This document shows, piece by piece, positions 11,096 through 21,997 of a stretch of DNA of 64,000 nt (its first letter is position 1; every line of letters begins with the position of its first letter). The notes under the pieces are model-generated. The model was not told the origin of the DNA, made no database searches, and worked only from the letters and a program-made list of their open reading frames with translations. The position numbers and the translations under genes are program-made. Origin of the DNA: Sweltsa coloradensis (taxonomy: Eukaryota > Arthropoda > Insecta > Plecoptera > Chloroperlidae); contig JAMZAV010000774.1 of the NCBI GenBank assembly GCA_024449915.1, positions 124,001-188,000 of the forward strand, written 5' to 3'.

Positions 11096-11848
11096 ATAAA
11101 CAAAATAAATAAATAAATCCGTATTTATTAGAGTCTACCCACTCAGTCACATAACCAATTTTCAGTGGAGGACAGTAAACCAAAGCGACCAAGCCAACCC
11201 TGTACGACCCGACGCAATCAACAAGCGAGCGATAACCAACCAAAGATCAATATTTTTTTTAATTAGACGAGTGAGCGAAGCAAATGAGGGTTTATAACGC
11301 CCCTTGATTGTGTCTTCGTCGTGACTTAATGTGTGTGTCAATGTATCCAAATAGATTGAGCTGAAATTTTAGTCATTTTTTTAGTCATGTGTTGAGTACC
11401 CGGGAACATTTGCATTTAAGTTTGTATAATTAGTAGGGTTTTGAGTTTAGTTGGTATAAGGGCAAGTCAACTGTAAGGCCATAATGCACCACTCTAGCCT
11501 AGAGAAGCCTTAGGTAGGGGGGGTACTCAACACATGGCTCACTCACTCGTCTTACAAAGATTGGCGTTTTCCTAGTAGGAAATATAGCAATCAGTTGTAT
11601 GGACAGTGCAAACACCCACAGATCAACGCCAGAATCAACAAGACCGATTCAGAACGACTTTAAATTTATTATGTGCCTCGTTGCTAGGATGGCTCAAAAG
11701 TCACCGTTTACAAATTCCTAAGACAAGAACTGATTGACGCAAGTCCAAATCAGAAGTTAAAAAACTTCTGAATTTAGCGGGAATCGAACCCTGGACCTTC
11801 TGCATTGGCAGTAGAGACGCTAACCACAAGACCAACAAGCCACACAAC
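11096..11848 (-). repeat. tRNA-derived SINE, family S1, copy a (interrupted)
   Basis: Read on the minus strand, a tRNA-like head (TTGGTCTTGTGGTTAGCGTC, then CCAGGGTTCGATTCCCGC) is followed by a body with GTCCATACAACTGATTGC. The 3' part has GTGACTGAGTGGGTAGACTC and ends in a TTTATT-rich tail near 11100. It is about 430 bp when the insert at 11263-11575 is removed. It matches 17420-17857 along its length. Confidence 0.75.
11263..11575 (+). mobile_element. Helentron-like element, family C, copy 2
   Basis: It starts TTAGACGAGTGAGCGAAG, has an inverted subterminal match TCACTCACTCGTCT at about 11539-11552, and ends GGCGTTTTCCTAG. The flanks CAATATTTTTTTTAA and TAGGAAATATAGC join to give the uninterrupted SINE sequence seen at about 17570-17592, with no target duplication. 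Insertion without duplication, subterminal inverted repeats and a CTAG end are known traits of Helentron and HINE elements. Confidence 0.7.
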
Positions 11849-12375
11849 ATTTTTGAAATCCATTTTAAATGTTAGGCCACTTGGCAAACGTTTTTTATAG
11901 ACGCGACGCGTTGCTAAAATTAGCGAGTGCAGTCATGTCCCTGCATTCAGGACATGCAAAAAATCGTAATAGTGCAGTTTTCAAAAGAAATATTCCTTTA
12001 GCTGTACCAAATTCAAAGTTCAAATTTAAAGATCCCCTATAAATAACATCCTGATCAAAGCTACCATTTTCCTGTAGAGAGCAAACAGGCAGAACAAAAA
12101 CCATATGAAAACGTTATACCGTGTTGTCCTGAATATTAGCCTACCCTTTTTTCATTAAGTCTTAAAGTCCCTTACCAGCTTATAAATAATTAATTATGTA
12201 TATGCTTATGCAGATGTTTTTTTAAATATTTCAACTAGAAAAGTTAAGGGGGTTGGCTTATATTCAAGTTCGGCCTATATTCGGCGCAATACGGTACATT
12301 TTTCTCAGGGTATTCAAATTCGAAACTATACCAGATACATAGTATTTAATTTAAATTTATCATTTCGTCTGCTCG

Positions 12376-12525
12376 GCAGTCCGGGTTAGTGGAGGAACCT
12401 ATATGACTGTCAAAGTTACACCGTCCTTTCGGATGGGACGTAAAGCTGTTGGTCCCCTTGGTACTTTTCGAAAGGAGTAGGCTACGTGCCGGTACCGGGT
12501 TTCCCCTCCTCCCTTCTCTACTAAA
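12376..12525 (+). repeat. SINE/LINE 3'-end-like conserved segment
   Basis: CCGTCCTTTCGGATGGGACG followed by TAAAGCTGTTGGTCCCC is a widespread 3' module of invertebrate SINEs and RTE-type LINEs. A reversed, diverged relative (TAGGAGGGGAAACCCG) lies at about 31848. No coding part is attached. Confidence 0.5.
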
Positions 12526-12565
12526 TTTACACTAGTGGATTACATTATCCATTGCAAAGAGAGAC

Positions 12566-12566
<1 letters not shown>

Positions 12567-12614
<48 letters not shown>

Positions 12615-12623
12615 TAATAATAA
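12567..12623. repeat. (AAT)n microsatellite
   Basis: About 18 near-perfect AAT repeats, ending in ATGATAATAATAACAAC. Confidence 0.95.
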
Positions 12624-13639
12624 CAACAAAAATATGTTTTAAAGGGCTGGCGACTGTCGGTTCAACTTGCCGCTTTCAAAATATCTTAAGTTTACTGTTT
12701 AGCACTCTAAACATGACAGCCAATAGGAGAAACATATACTTAAACCAGGTTTAGTCATGAAAGAAAATGCGCGGAAAGACGAAAATCGTGTAACTTAAGT
12801 TTAGTGATTACAGTTGTACAGTAAACTTTAGTTTACGTAACCGAGGTTTACTCGCACGATTGATAAACCGTCCGTTAACAAATTTGTCATCGGATACGGT
12901 TATTTCACATACTCTGCTACAACGGGACTTAAGTGACACATTTTATAAATTTATGCAAAAATTTTGAATCCAAAGAGTGACATCAAATATATATTTCACG
13001 TTAAATCTCACTTTGATCACACCTTTGCCTAGAAGATATTTACATAAAGGGGAAAAATGCAGATAATAAGAGTAGTAAATGGTGGCAAGACACTTTTTTG
13101 TTATGAGGATGTGCCCTTTGATTCTTGTTACCATCAATATGCTCTGTAGGCTATATGGTCTAACTGTACGTTACAAATTAAAAATAAATAATAAATCAAT
13201 ATGTCTCATAAGGTTTGTATATAGAGTATTGTTAGGGAACAAACACATCACCATTAAAATTTTTAAGTGAAAAGAAAAATTTGATCTCTTCATTATTGAA
13301 GTCAATGGCTAATGATATTATCGAAAAATATTACAATTCTTCGAGTCCTCTTTTTTAAATATGAGGCGATTAGTATACAGCAACATTTATACCATGGATT
13401 TACAAGGTGCATGGATATGCATTGCTTGGTTAATTCGTGTACTGCGATTCTAGCCCCGAAAAACAAAAACTCTAAAAACATTGTCGCCATTTTCGCCTGT
13501 GTAGACCAGCGGTTCTCAACCACTGTGTCGCGATCAGTTGTCAGGTGTGTCACAAGTATTTTGTTTATTTTGTTGTATTGAAGTCTATTCATGTTCGCCT
13601 GCAACATTATAACGCTATATGCCGCTAAAGTTCTAGGGT

Positions 13640-14135
13640 GTGCGAGTACCCAAAATTTTGAGTCAAGTCGAGTATTTGGTACTCGAAATTGAGTATTTAA
13701 AAAACATGAATTTGGTGGAGGTGCCAGGTAGCCTACAGCAAATTCGTCCCAATTCGTACATAACAGTGGAGGTGCGGGTCGCGCGTGTGGGTGAAAACAT
13801 AAATATTGCTATGCATTTTTGGTGCTACCTTACCAATCTAGTTTTTCGAAGAAAAAAAAAAGTGATGAAAGATACAATTCAACACTTGACATGTATTCAT
13901 GAGGGTTTGAAGAAATACTTTCCTTCCATTTCAACAAAAGTAATAGAATGGGTTATCTCTACATTTGCAGTTTCTGGTGAACACATAAACGACGTGTCAG
14001 GCCTAATGTATCCAGAAAAAGAATAGCCGATTGAATTTACTTCAGATACAACTCTAAAATCAAGATTTCAAGCGATCTCTCATCGATTCATTTTGTTGTG
14101 CAGTAGTATTGTTTGTTCAGATGTTTGTATTTTTG
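13640..14135 (+). pseudogene. hAT transposase, middle part, interrupted by stop
   Basis: The frame from 13640 to 14025 contains an ITVEVRVARVGENINIAMHF stretch, a HLTCIHEGLKKYFPSI stretch and VIEWVISTF. This resembles the region before the dimerisation domain in ZBED/FAM200-like hAT transposases (a '...HL..LqkefkkYFP' block). After TAG at 14023-14025 the same frame reads IEFTSDTTLKSRFQAISHRF, which fits the family's 'D..LK..F' segment. So the stop is a mutation within the gene. The expected FW and LPF continuation is displaced to 15422 by the insertions. Confidence 0.7.
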
Positions 14136-14236
14136 TAAATTATGTCTGCCTGTCTAAGAAAAGTGAAACTTTTCGAAATATTGCAACATAATAAAAACTT
14201 ATTTTCCCACCTAAGAACAGTGTAAAGTTCAATTAA

Positions 14237-14979
14237 CTAAGCCGCTTTGCGAACGCTTTTTCCAGTCGCGTTGATGGATGAGCTTTTTTTTAAAAAAAAT
14301 CTTTACAATGATTTTGTTTTTAAGTGGGATCTCATTACTTTTTCTATGGTTACTTGATATTACATGTTAATTATACACCTGTAAAAGGCTTATATTGAAA
14401 CCTTTATTTCTATGAATTTTAACAAACTTTTTCATTTTTTTTTCAAAAGGCACTACATCACCATCATCTTTATGTTAATGTAAAATATGAAGGTTGTGGT
14501 CCCACCCGTTTAGTCAGAATTGGCCCAAATATCACGAAAATATTGTATTAAAAACCGGGGGGGGGGGGGGGGGAATCGTAAAAGTACGATTTCTATGAAA
14601 AATATTCCTTTATATGTCTCTAAAATCATAACATATACTATTTCAGTGATTTTAAACGCTCCCATAAAGTTACATCAAGATTGGAGTAGCCGTTTGCCAA
14701 ATATCACAAAAATATCTAACTCAAAATCGTAAAAGTACGATAATCACAAGAAATATTTCTTTGATTTTACCCAAAAACGTGGCAGGTGGGTTCAGAGCTT
14801 TCGAAGGTCCCCTCCAATTTTCATCAAGATCGCATATGCCTTTTGCCCGGTAGAGAGCGAACAAACAAACAAAAAAACTAACAAAAAACAAAACACTCAA
14901 GCTATTTTTCTTGGGGTAACAGAAGTAAAAAAAATAAAAAAACGAAAGTGAAATTGAAGTCTTCGCTTTGCTCATCCAA
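14237..14979 (-). mobile_element. Helentron-like element, family A, copy 0 (diverged)
   Basis: The plus-strand start CTAAGCCGCTTTGCGAACGC and the end CTTCGCTTTGCTCATCCAA are diverged forms of the family A ends. The interior holds AAAAGTACGATAATCACAAG-type core repeats and a 16-base poly-G run at about 14558. It separates the two halves of the hAT transposase. Confidence 0.55.
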
Positions 14980-15044
14980 TTGTTAAATAAAGATTCATTT
15001 TGGATCTCTTCAAAATGAGTACCCTGCATGCCAATAATAGTTAG

Positions 15045-15424
15045 CTAGGAAAACGCTAAAGTCCCGTCGCGTTGTTGAGCGAGCACCGGTACGTGCAACA
15101 CGACCCGAGTACGACATTCCCATAATGTTACATACCAATTAGTCTTTAAGGTCTTGACTGATTTAGCTGAAAATTTGTAAAATAGAAGAATGTTGTACTT
15201 ATTGACCCTGCAAAATTTCTTAACGATCAAAACATTTTTTTTTATAACCAACGATCGGATTTTGTTCAAAAACTTTAGAGCAACCCGCATAGGTGGTATG
15301 TACATGTGTGCAAAATTTCAGGTCGATCAAAGAAACGGTGCGACCTGGACCAAAGCAGTAACAGAAAAAAATCAGACATTCGAGCCATAAGAGTCAAGTG
15401 GAGACGCTCGCTACGCTCGCTCAA
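15045..15424 (-). mobile_element. Helentron-like element, family B, copy 1 (inside hAT gene)
   Basis: Plus-strand ends are CTAGGAAAACGCTAAAGTCC and CGCTCGCTACGCTCGCTCAA. The subterminal inverted pair TTGAGCGAGC / GCTCGCTCAA and the hairpin AACGC...GCGTT next to CTAG match the copy at 32239-32856. The element abuts the transposase reading frame at 15425. Confidence 0.7.
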
Positions 15425-15629
15425 CAAGCCTCTGTGTGTTTTACTTCCCTTCTCCACTTCAGACCTGTGTGAGGCAGCTTTCTCAACTTTAAAAACAATC
15501 AAGTCAGAGAACAGATTGACACTCCTTGATGTTGATAGTGAAATGCGCACCATTTTGTCCATCGTTCACTCTCGTATTGAGAAACTGTGTGAATTACATC
15601 TGTCCCATGTAAACAATTCACATTACTGA
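15422..15629 (+). pseudogene. hAT transposase C-terminal dimerisation domain
   Basis: LLPFSTSDLCEAAFSTLKTI followed by KSENRLTLLDVDSEMR, an LSIVHSRIEKLC stretch and a stop is the hATC dimerisation domain of ZBED-like hAT transposases (consensus LPF.T..CE..FS.L..IK...R..L). About 68 residues remain, ending at TGA 15627-15629. The upstream half is at 13640-14135. It cannot encode an active transposase. Confidence 0.85.
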
Positions 15630-15730
15630 TGAGGAAGCATGTGACATTTGCACATTGGTAAGTTACTGTTCATGTATTGTAATTTGCAAAATTTAACAAT
15701 AAAGTAAGGTTTATTTAAGCTGGTTAAATA

Positions 15731-16323
15731 CTAGGAAGCTTCGCAAACGCTTTTACAGGCGTTCAAAAAAATTTTTTGGATGAGCGTAATCGTTTTAAAC
15801 AAAAAAAGCGTAAAATTGCCATTTTCATAAGAAATAAATATTTGATTACGCTCAAATTTCATACGAATATATTAATTCATAAAATTAAGGTTCTGTGAAA
15901 AATTATCACAATCGGATAAGTAGGTGTTAAAAGTCGAAGAAATTTAAAAAGAAAAAAACGTTAAATTGCAATTATGAGAAATAATTTTTTTATTGCGCTC
16001 AAATTTCACGTTCTGTGAAAAAATCATTACAATCGGATAAAGCATGTAGGTGTTATTAAGTCAGACATTTTTTAAAATCTAAAAAACAATCGTAAAATTG
16101 CGATTTTCATGAGAAATAATTTTTCGATTGCGCTCAAAAACGTGGCAGTTCAAAGTTCAGAGATTTCGAAGGCCTCCACAAAATTTCATCGCAGTTGGAG
16201 TATTGGTTTAGCCGGAATCGTGTCAACAAACAGCCAAAATACAAAAGAAAAAAAAACATTCCGGATTTTTCTCCAGTGTACTAGTGAAATGGAATCTTCG
16301 CTTCACTCGCTACGCTCATCCAA
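15731..16323 (-). mobile_element. Helentron-like element, family A, copy 1
   Basis: Starts CTAGGAAGCTTCGCAAACGC and ends GCTACGCTCATCCAA. Inside are about three diverged copies of a core repeat with CGTAAAATTGCGATTTTCAT, GAGAAATAATTTTTCGATTG and AATCGGATAAAGCATGTAGG. It lies between the end of the transposase frame and the right hAT terminus. Confidence 0.75.
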
Positions 16324-16547
16324 TTATTTCGTTGAAATGTGGGTACACCCAAGAAGATGTGTCGCGTACGGGAACGTACTCAGTCATATGTGTCGCAGCA
16401 AAAAAACAAGGTTAAGAACCGCTGGTGTAGATGTTGCTTGTCCAGTTATGTCAGTTACTATTCTAAGTCCATGATTATACAATTCAAGTCAAACGGCACA
16501 AGATCTTTTTTTTGAGAGCGAGTTCGCTCGAGAATGGCCAAAAGGCT

Positions 16548-16872
16548 GTGTGGCTCGTTGGTCTTGTGGTAAGCGTCTCTGCTTCATGCAGAAGGTCCAG
16601 GGTTTGATTCCCGCTATAGGCAGAAGTTTTTATACTTCAGATTTGGACTTAAGTCCATTTGTTCTTGGTTAGGAATTCATTAATATGACTTTGGAGCCGT
16701 CCTAGCAACGAGGCATATAATAAATTCAAAGTTGTTCTGAATCGGCCTTGATGATTCTGACATTTATCCGCGGGTGTTCGCACTGTCCATACCACTGTTG
16801 CTATATGTCCAACTAGGAAAGTATGCCAAAATCGTCTCTAAATACGAATTTATTTATTTTTATTTGAACAGA
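16548..16872 (+). repeat. tRNA-derived SINE, family S1, copy b
   Basis: Plus-strand tRNA-like head (TTGGTCTTGTGGTAAGCGTC and CCAGGGTTTGATTCCCGC), body with GTTCGCACTGTCCATACC, and tail CTAAATACGAATTTATTTAT. The central 'CTGAGTGGGTAGA' part is missing, so it is a shortened copy. It follows the hAT element by about 120 bp. Confidence 0.7.
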
Positions 16873-17030
16873 TTAAGATGAAATTTTAAACAAACATCAG
16901 GTAACAGTTCTTAGCATGCAGTTACATTTTGAACAAAACCAGTTACAATTAAAACTCACAAGAAATAATAAATTGAAAATAGGCTGAGAATGTCACATTA
17001 AATTTAATGACAGTGTTTTTTGTTTAAAGG
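16862..17030 (+). repeat. Dispersed repeat paired with 9095-9258
   Basis: AACAGATTAAGATGAAATTT, CACAAGAAATAATAAATTG and AAAATAGGCTGAGAATGTC follow the order of the 9095 copy, with scattered substitutions. Confidence 0.5.
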
Positions 17031-17419
17031 GGTATTCACACGCTAAACTCAAAAAATATTATCTTTCATTCAGACTTACTAGTTATGAATTTAGAAATTA
17101 GGTAACAGAAAAATTATTGGGTCCACCATGACCCGGGAAAAATGTCAAACTTGGTATATTTTGAGATCCCATCGGCAAAAATCTCCCATAAGAAATAGTA
17201 TGTGGATGATCTTTATGCCCTGTAACCTTGGGAGAATTTTGATCCAAAAAAATACTGGCCCTATTCAAACACGTGACTCTGAGAAGATTGTCAACGGCAA
17301 ATTTACATCTACTCCAGTTTACTTAGCCTTTAAAAATGTGGCCATTTAAATTGTCCCACATCCTTACTGTCTTTACATTGGCAAAGACATTGCACAATAA
17401 TAGACACTTGCCGATATAC

Positions 17420-17857
17420 TAAATAAAAATTAAATAAATAAATTGTATTTAGAGTCTACCCACTCAGTTATATAACTGATTTTCAGTGGGGGACAGTAAA
17501 TCAAAGCGACCAAGCCAACCCTGTAGGCCCCGACGCAATCGACGAGTGAGAGATTACCAACCAAAGATCAATATTTTTAATAGGAAATATAGCAATCAGT
17601 GGTATGGACAGTGCGAACACCCGCGGATCAACGCCAGAATCAACAAGGCCGTTTGTATTCAGAACAACTCTGAATTTATTATGTGCTTCGTTGCTAGGAC
17701 GGCTCCAAAGTCACCGTTTACAAACTCCTAAGACAAGAACTGGTGGACTTAAGTCCAAATCAGAAGTTAAAAAACTTTTGACTTCAGAGGGAATCGAACC
17801 CTGGACTTTCTGCATTGGAAGCAGATACGCTAACCACAAGACCAACGAGCCACACAA
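17420..17857 (-). repeat. tRNA-derived SINE, family S1, copy c (most complete)
   Basis: On the minus strand: head GGCTCGTTGGTCTTGTGG with A-box-like sequence, anticodon-arm-like CTGCTTCCAATGCAG, B box GGGTTCGATTCCC; body with CCGCGGGTGTTCGCACTGTC; 3' part AATCAGTTATATAACTGAGT then GGGTAGACTCTAAATAC; tail of TTTA repeats. The arm-like loop would present CCA, hinting at a tRNA-Trp-like ancestor, but this is weak. Confidence 0.8.
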
Positions 17858-17878
17858 AATAATTAATTAATCAATTAA

Positions 17879-18546
17879 CTAGGAAACGCTCAGTTGGACG
17901 CGTTGATAAGCGAGCACGTGCTATAGCTAGACCCACATTGCACATTTTTTTAAATTTAAAAATTTACGACGTTCGCGTTTCCAGTATTATTTATTATTGC
18001 CAAGGTATTTGGGTAAACCGTGTTTAAATCTTACTTTAAAATCACCGCCATCTAGAGGACCTTGACTCCTGGAAACTATTTAAACTCTTGATGACAATAA
18101 TAGACTGCTTTCTCGAAAGTATTTTGATAATTCTAGGTGGCAGTGCATTAGAAACTTCGCGCGTCTTTTCGTGCCATGGCAACGTCTTTTGTTATAATGT
18201 AATTTCCATCCACACTACTTATCGGATCAAAATAAATTAAATATTCGTGACGGGCGGACATTCTAAATGATTTGGCTATCTCAGATTTTGTCGCCGTTGA
18301 TTTGAAAAAAACTTCGATTACTTTAATGTAACTTTTTAACTTTTGAACGATTTTGCCAAAAACTAATGCATTCAATCGAGAACGAAGCTTGCGGATGGTC
18401 AAAATTTCAACTCGATCCGAGCCTCCGTTCGAACGTTATGGCGAGACATACAAACAAACAAAAAAACAAAAAAAAAAAAAAAAAACAAAACCAGTGACTA
18501 ATTTTTCCGGCAGAGTCAAATGGAAACGCTCGCTTCGCTCGCTTAA
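17879..18546 (-). mobile_element. Helentron-like element, family B, copy 3
   Basis: Plus-strand start CTAGGAAACGCTCAGTTGG and end CGCTCGCTTCGCTCGCTTAA. Interior shares the CACCGCCATCTAGAGGACCT and TTCTAAATGATTTGGCTA stretches with the copy at 32239-32856, reversed. It abuts SINE copy c. Confidence 0.7.
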
Positions 18547-20149
18547 ATATTTGGTATCAAGGCACATTTTCCAAATACTGCTCACTGTTCTTGTTAACTG
18601 ACCGTAAATATGACACCAAACAGTTAACTTGTAGTAATTTCCCCATTTTGTGTATGAGACAATTATTTGAAATTTGAATATCGGCTTTGATAGAGACACG
18701 CGCTTATCCAGTGAGGGGTTGATTTCAAAAACAGCCTATGTCCAAACAGCACATTTTGCAGGAGAATAATTAAACTTCATACCATCCGTAAAAGTTGAAT
18801 TAAATTTCCAATTTTTGGTTTTAACTGTGTATCTTGATAATAGTTTTTATTTCTGCTATGATATTTTGCCATAGTACTTCCCAGAAAGACAAAAAAAAAC
18901 AAAAACGTTTGGACATTGGTTGTTTTTGTAGAATATTTTTAAAATGTACCTACTTTTTTGTTGAGGTTATTTTCCAGAAAGTTCAATACGATATTATATA
19001 TGATATATCTATAGTTCCAACATAACAGCTGGATAGCTGTCATCTACTTGAACCACCTTTAATGCCGAAAAAAAAATTAAAAAATAATGGACATTGGTTG
19101 TTTTTGTGAGAAATCTGTTGTTTTTCAAGCTTAAATGTGTGACATAGTAGGTTGTTTTTGCCAGAACTTTTATTTTAGTATTATTCCCAGTGAAAATACG
19201 AATTTTTTGATGGTATGGGCTCGAAATCGGTAATTTTGGTCATTGGCTGTTTTTGCAAACAACCCCTCCTTTGTGAACAGACTCCCAAAAATGCAGATTT
19301 TTTGAATGAAAATTAAAGGTCAAAAAGTGGTACGTTCTGTATGAGAAATGAGCTGGATTTGACGATTGAGTGTTTTTTAAATGGGGATTTAACATTGTAA
19401 AAAAAGTTGGCCCGAGCTTGACATACAGTCTTAACACACCCAATTGGTTTTTCTACGTAGGAATAGACTAACGAATATCAAAGTTATTTAACAGACGCCT
19501 CTTTAAAAAAAAAAAAACTGCACAGGTTATGAAAGTCGGAATGAATAAATTGACTACCTACTATTTGACTACCTACTATAGGTAGGGACCCTGAGAAATA
19601 GCAAATAAAAAGTTCTCATTTCGTTATAAAAAATCTTCAATTTCAGTAAATAAACTTTAGATAAAGGCATCATTTCGTCGTAAAAATAGCACTGCAATCA
19701 CTACCCTTCAGCGAAATGAAAACGTATTACACGTAAACGAATATTTAGGCCAAATAAAGTTAGCTTAATTGGAATGAGCTAATCGTGTACAATAATAATA
19801 CTTTCAACTATCATGGTGCCAACTATACATTAAAATGTTGATTTTAATGCCCAATCTGCCCCCAAATCTGACATTGACGCCCTGCCAAATAACCTGAGCG
19901 GGCCAGAGAAGGAAGCACATATTTACTGGATAGCCAGGAAGAAAAATGATTGAAAAATCAAGCTTTCGGCATAGGAAATTTTAAAAAAAAAAATGCCCAA
20001 TTGTCGTATTAACCCCTTGAACACACCCATTTTAAGACATTTTGTGGCCCCATATACACCAAGAAATCCCAAAAATCTCCTTAAACCGTTTCCCCCCGCC
20101 CCCTCCCCCTTTTTAACTTAAATTTGTTATTTTGTTGTTCTTGCCAATT
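18547..20149. other. AT-rich sequence without a recognised gene
   Basis: The phrase GGACATTGGTTGTTTTTG occurs at about 18911 and 19087 with a looser copy near 19240, so an old local repeat is present. The flanking text (CCAGAAAGACAAAAAA, CCAGAAAGTTCAATACG) suggests the 3' part of the broken element whose frame lies at 20150-20455. No domain is recognised. Confidence 0.35.
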
Positions 20150-20455
20150 TCACTTGCTTTTGAAATATTTTTCAAAGCAGGACTCGATGTTGAGCCCTAC
20201 TTTGCTACTTTTCCGCGTGTTTTGGCTAGGTCTAGGCCTAGGCCTGTCTTGTCCATCCGTCACACCCCCACCACCACTTTTATTCCCACTTCCCAACATT
20301 TCAGTACTGTCCTGCACCGATTCCTCACTATCGCTTGATAAATAATCATGTTCTGAACCACTAGATACACTCAATTCATTTTTTCCGCAAACTCATAAAA
20401 GATTATTGAAAGAAACATCATTCGTTTCGTAATTTTTAACTCGACGCGTAGCCAT
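20150..20455 (-). pseudogene. Broken 5' end of an unidentified gene, possibly transposase
   Basis: From an ATG at 20453-20455 (context CCAAGATGG) the minus strand reads MATRRVKNYETNDVSFNNLL, a TGA, then VCGKNELSVSSGSEHDYLSS in the same frame. A Ser/Glu-rich stretch (DSEESVQDSTEM), a Gly-rich run and a basic RPRPRPSQNTRKSSK segment follow, with a stop at 20150. Acidic, serine-rich N-termini of this kind occur in PiggyBac-type transposases and in nuclear proteins. No catalytic domain is seen, so the assignment stays open. One stop inside a sensible frame suggests a decayed gene. Confidence 0.4.
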
Positions 20456-20494
20456 CTTGGAAACACATATTGACACTTCCAGCAATCAAATAGA

Positions 20495-21249
20495 CTAGGA
20501 AAACGCTTAAGTCCCGCCGCGTTGTTGGATGAGCGTAATTGGTGCATTGAGCTGCATGCCATGTGTTATGTAGATTTTCTGTTGTTCTGTGAAAAAATTA
20601 TTACTAAGTCGAAGATTTTATAAATTTATTTTATATAAATAAAAAAATATCTTTATATTTTAATTAACGTAAAAAAAATAAAAAAATCGTAAAATTGCGA
20701 TTTTCATAAGAAATAATTATTCGAATGCGCTCAAATTTTACATAAATATATTAATTCATAAAATAAAGGTTCTGTGAAAAAATCATTACAATAGGATAAA
20801 GCATGTAGGTGTTATAAGTCAAAGAATTGTTTTAAAAAAGAAAAAAACTGTAAAATTTTGATTTTCATGAGAAATAATCTTTCGATTGCGCTCAAATTTC
20901 ACATGAATATCTTAATTCATTAAATTAAGTTTCTGTGAAAAAATCATTACAATCGGGTTAAGCATGTAGGTGTTGTAAGTCGAAGAAATTTTTAAAAAAT
21001 CGAAAAAAAATCGTAAAATTGCGATTTTCATGAGAAATAATTTTCCGATTGTGCTCAAAAACGTGGCAGTTCTAAGTTCAGAGATTTCGAAGACCTCCAT
21101 AAAATTTCATCGCAATCGGAGTATCGGTTACGCCGGAATCGTGTTAACAAACAGACAAAAATACAGAAAAAAAAAAAAAAAAACATTCCGGAATTTTTTC
21201 TCCAGTGTAGTGAAATGGAATCTTCGCTTCGCTCGCTACGCTCATCCAA
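20495..21249 (-). mobile_element. Helentron-like element, family A, copy 2
   Basis: Plus-strand start CTAGGAAAACGCTTAAGTCC then CGCCGCGTTGTTGGATGAGCG-type subterminal repeat; end GCTACGCTCATCCAA. Three core repeats of about 160 bp begin near 20690, 20848 and 21012. The right third contains AACATTCCGGAATTTTTTC and AGTGAAATGGAATCTTCGC, conserved in all A copies. Confidence 0.85.
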
Positions 21250-21300
21250 TTACTGTATTGACCTTCCGAGAAACGAGAACACAAGTCTTAATATGACATC

Positions 21301-21997
21301 GGGCTGACTTGGCTAACCTTTCCTCTCTCTGTCTGGCGCGGCGCGCGCACCATGCTAACCACGTCTCATTATGCGCGCGCATCACATAATGTCTGCCGCG
21401 CAGTTCAAAGAAATAGTTAACCCTAATTAATTTGGTACTCTTGCAAACGGAAAGGATTTTGGGTGCGCTCTTATCGATTATATTCTAGAACTAGCGCGGC
21501 GTACTACAACTAGGCGGAAAGTGTGACTAACCTAACGAAAGTACACCTTTAACATAAGTAGTAACAAGGCAATATAGCAGTGTTAACAAGTTGGAACCTC
21601 CCAACTACAAGAGTTCCATTCATTTTACAAGCGGGACATTGTAATATTAGGTAAATAATATTCATTAGAGCGGACGTGAGGAAATAAAAATATAAAAAAA
21701 ACTTCAAAACCTTAAGGTTTCTATTTAAAATATAAAGATCTTTTACCAGGAAAGAAGTTTTATTAATTATTATTAAAAAATAAACAAAAATACCTTCTAA
21801 ACCTTTAACGTTTCTATTAAAAAAAAAAAAAAACTGTCAGAGGTTTAACCAGCAAAGGCGAACCCTTCCTTAGCAATCCCATCCGTTACCACCCTGCTAC
21901 AGCGCACTGTGACCGTTGCCCGCCTATAAACGTGTATAGTGGCGTCGCAAGCGAGCCGTGAACGCGCGGAGGTGCGGGAAGGTTAGCCAAGTTGGCC
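21301..21997. mobile_element. Nonautonomous TIR element (MITE-like)
   Basis: GGGCTGACTTGGCTAACCTT at 21301 is mirrored by GGAAGGTTAGCCAAGTTGGCC-type sequence ending at 21997 (about 25 bp with few mismatches). Next to the left arm is a CG-rich region with GCGCGCGCAC and GCGCGCGCATCACA. No reading frame or clear target duplication. Confidence 0.6.

Larger units (their letters stand above)
13507..16424 (+). mobile_element. hAT DNA transposon with broken transposase and nested insertions
   Basis: The ends are inverted repeats, CAGCGGTTCTCAACC at 13507-13521 and GGTTAAGAACCGCTG at 16410-16424, with one mismatch. They are flanked by an 8-bp duplication, GTGTAGAC at 13499-13506 and GTGTAGAT at 16425-16432, differing at one base. 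CAG ends with 8-bp duplications are the hAT signature. Transposase remains lie at 13640-14135 and 15422-15629. Three Helentron-like copies have landed inside (14237-14979, 15045-15424, 15731-16323), so the original element was about 1.2 kb. Confidence 0.85.

Noticed and set aside
17780..17857. Possible genuine tRNA gene (minus strand)
   Set aside because: A and B boxes and an anticodon-like arm are present, but the acceptor stem does not pair and a SINE body with tail follows; the same arrangement recurs in other copies.
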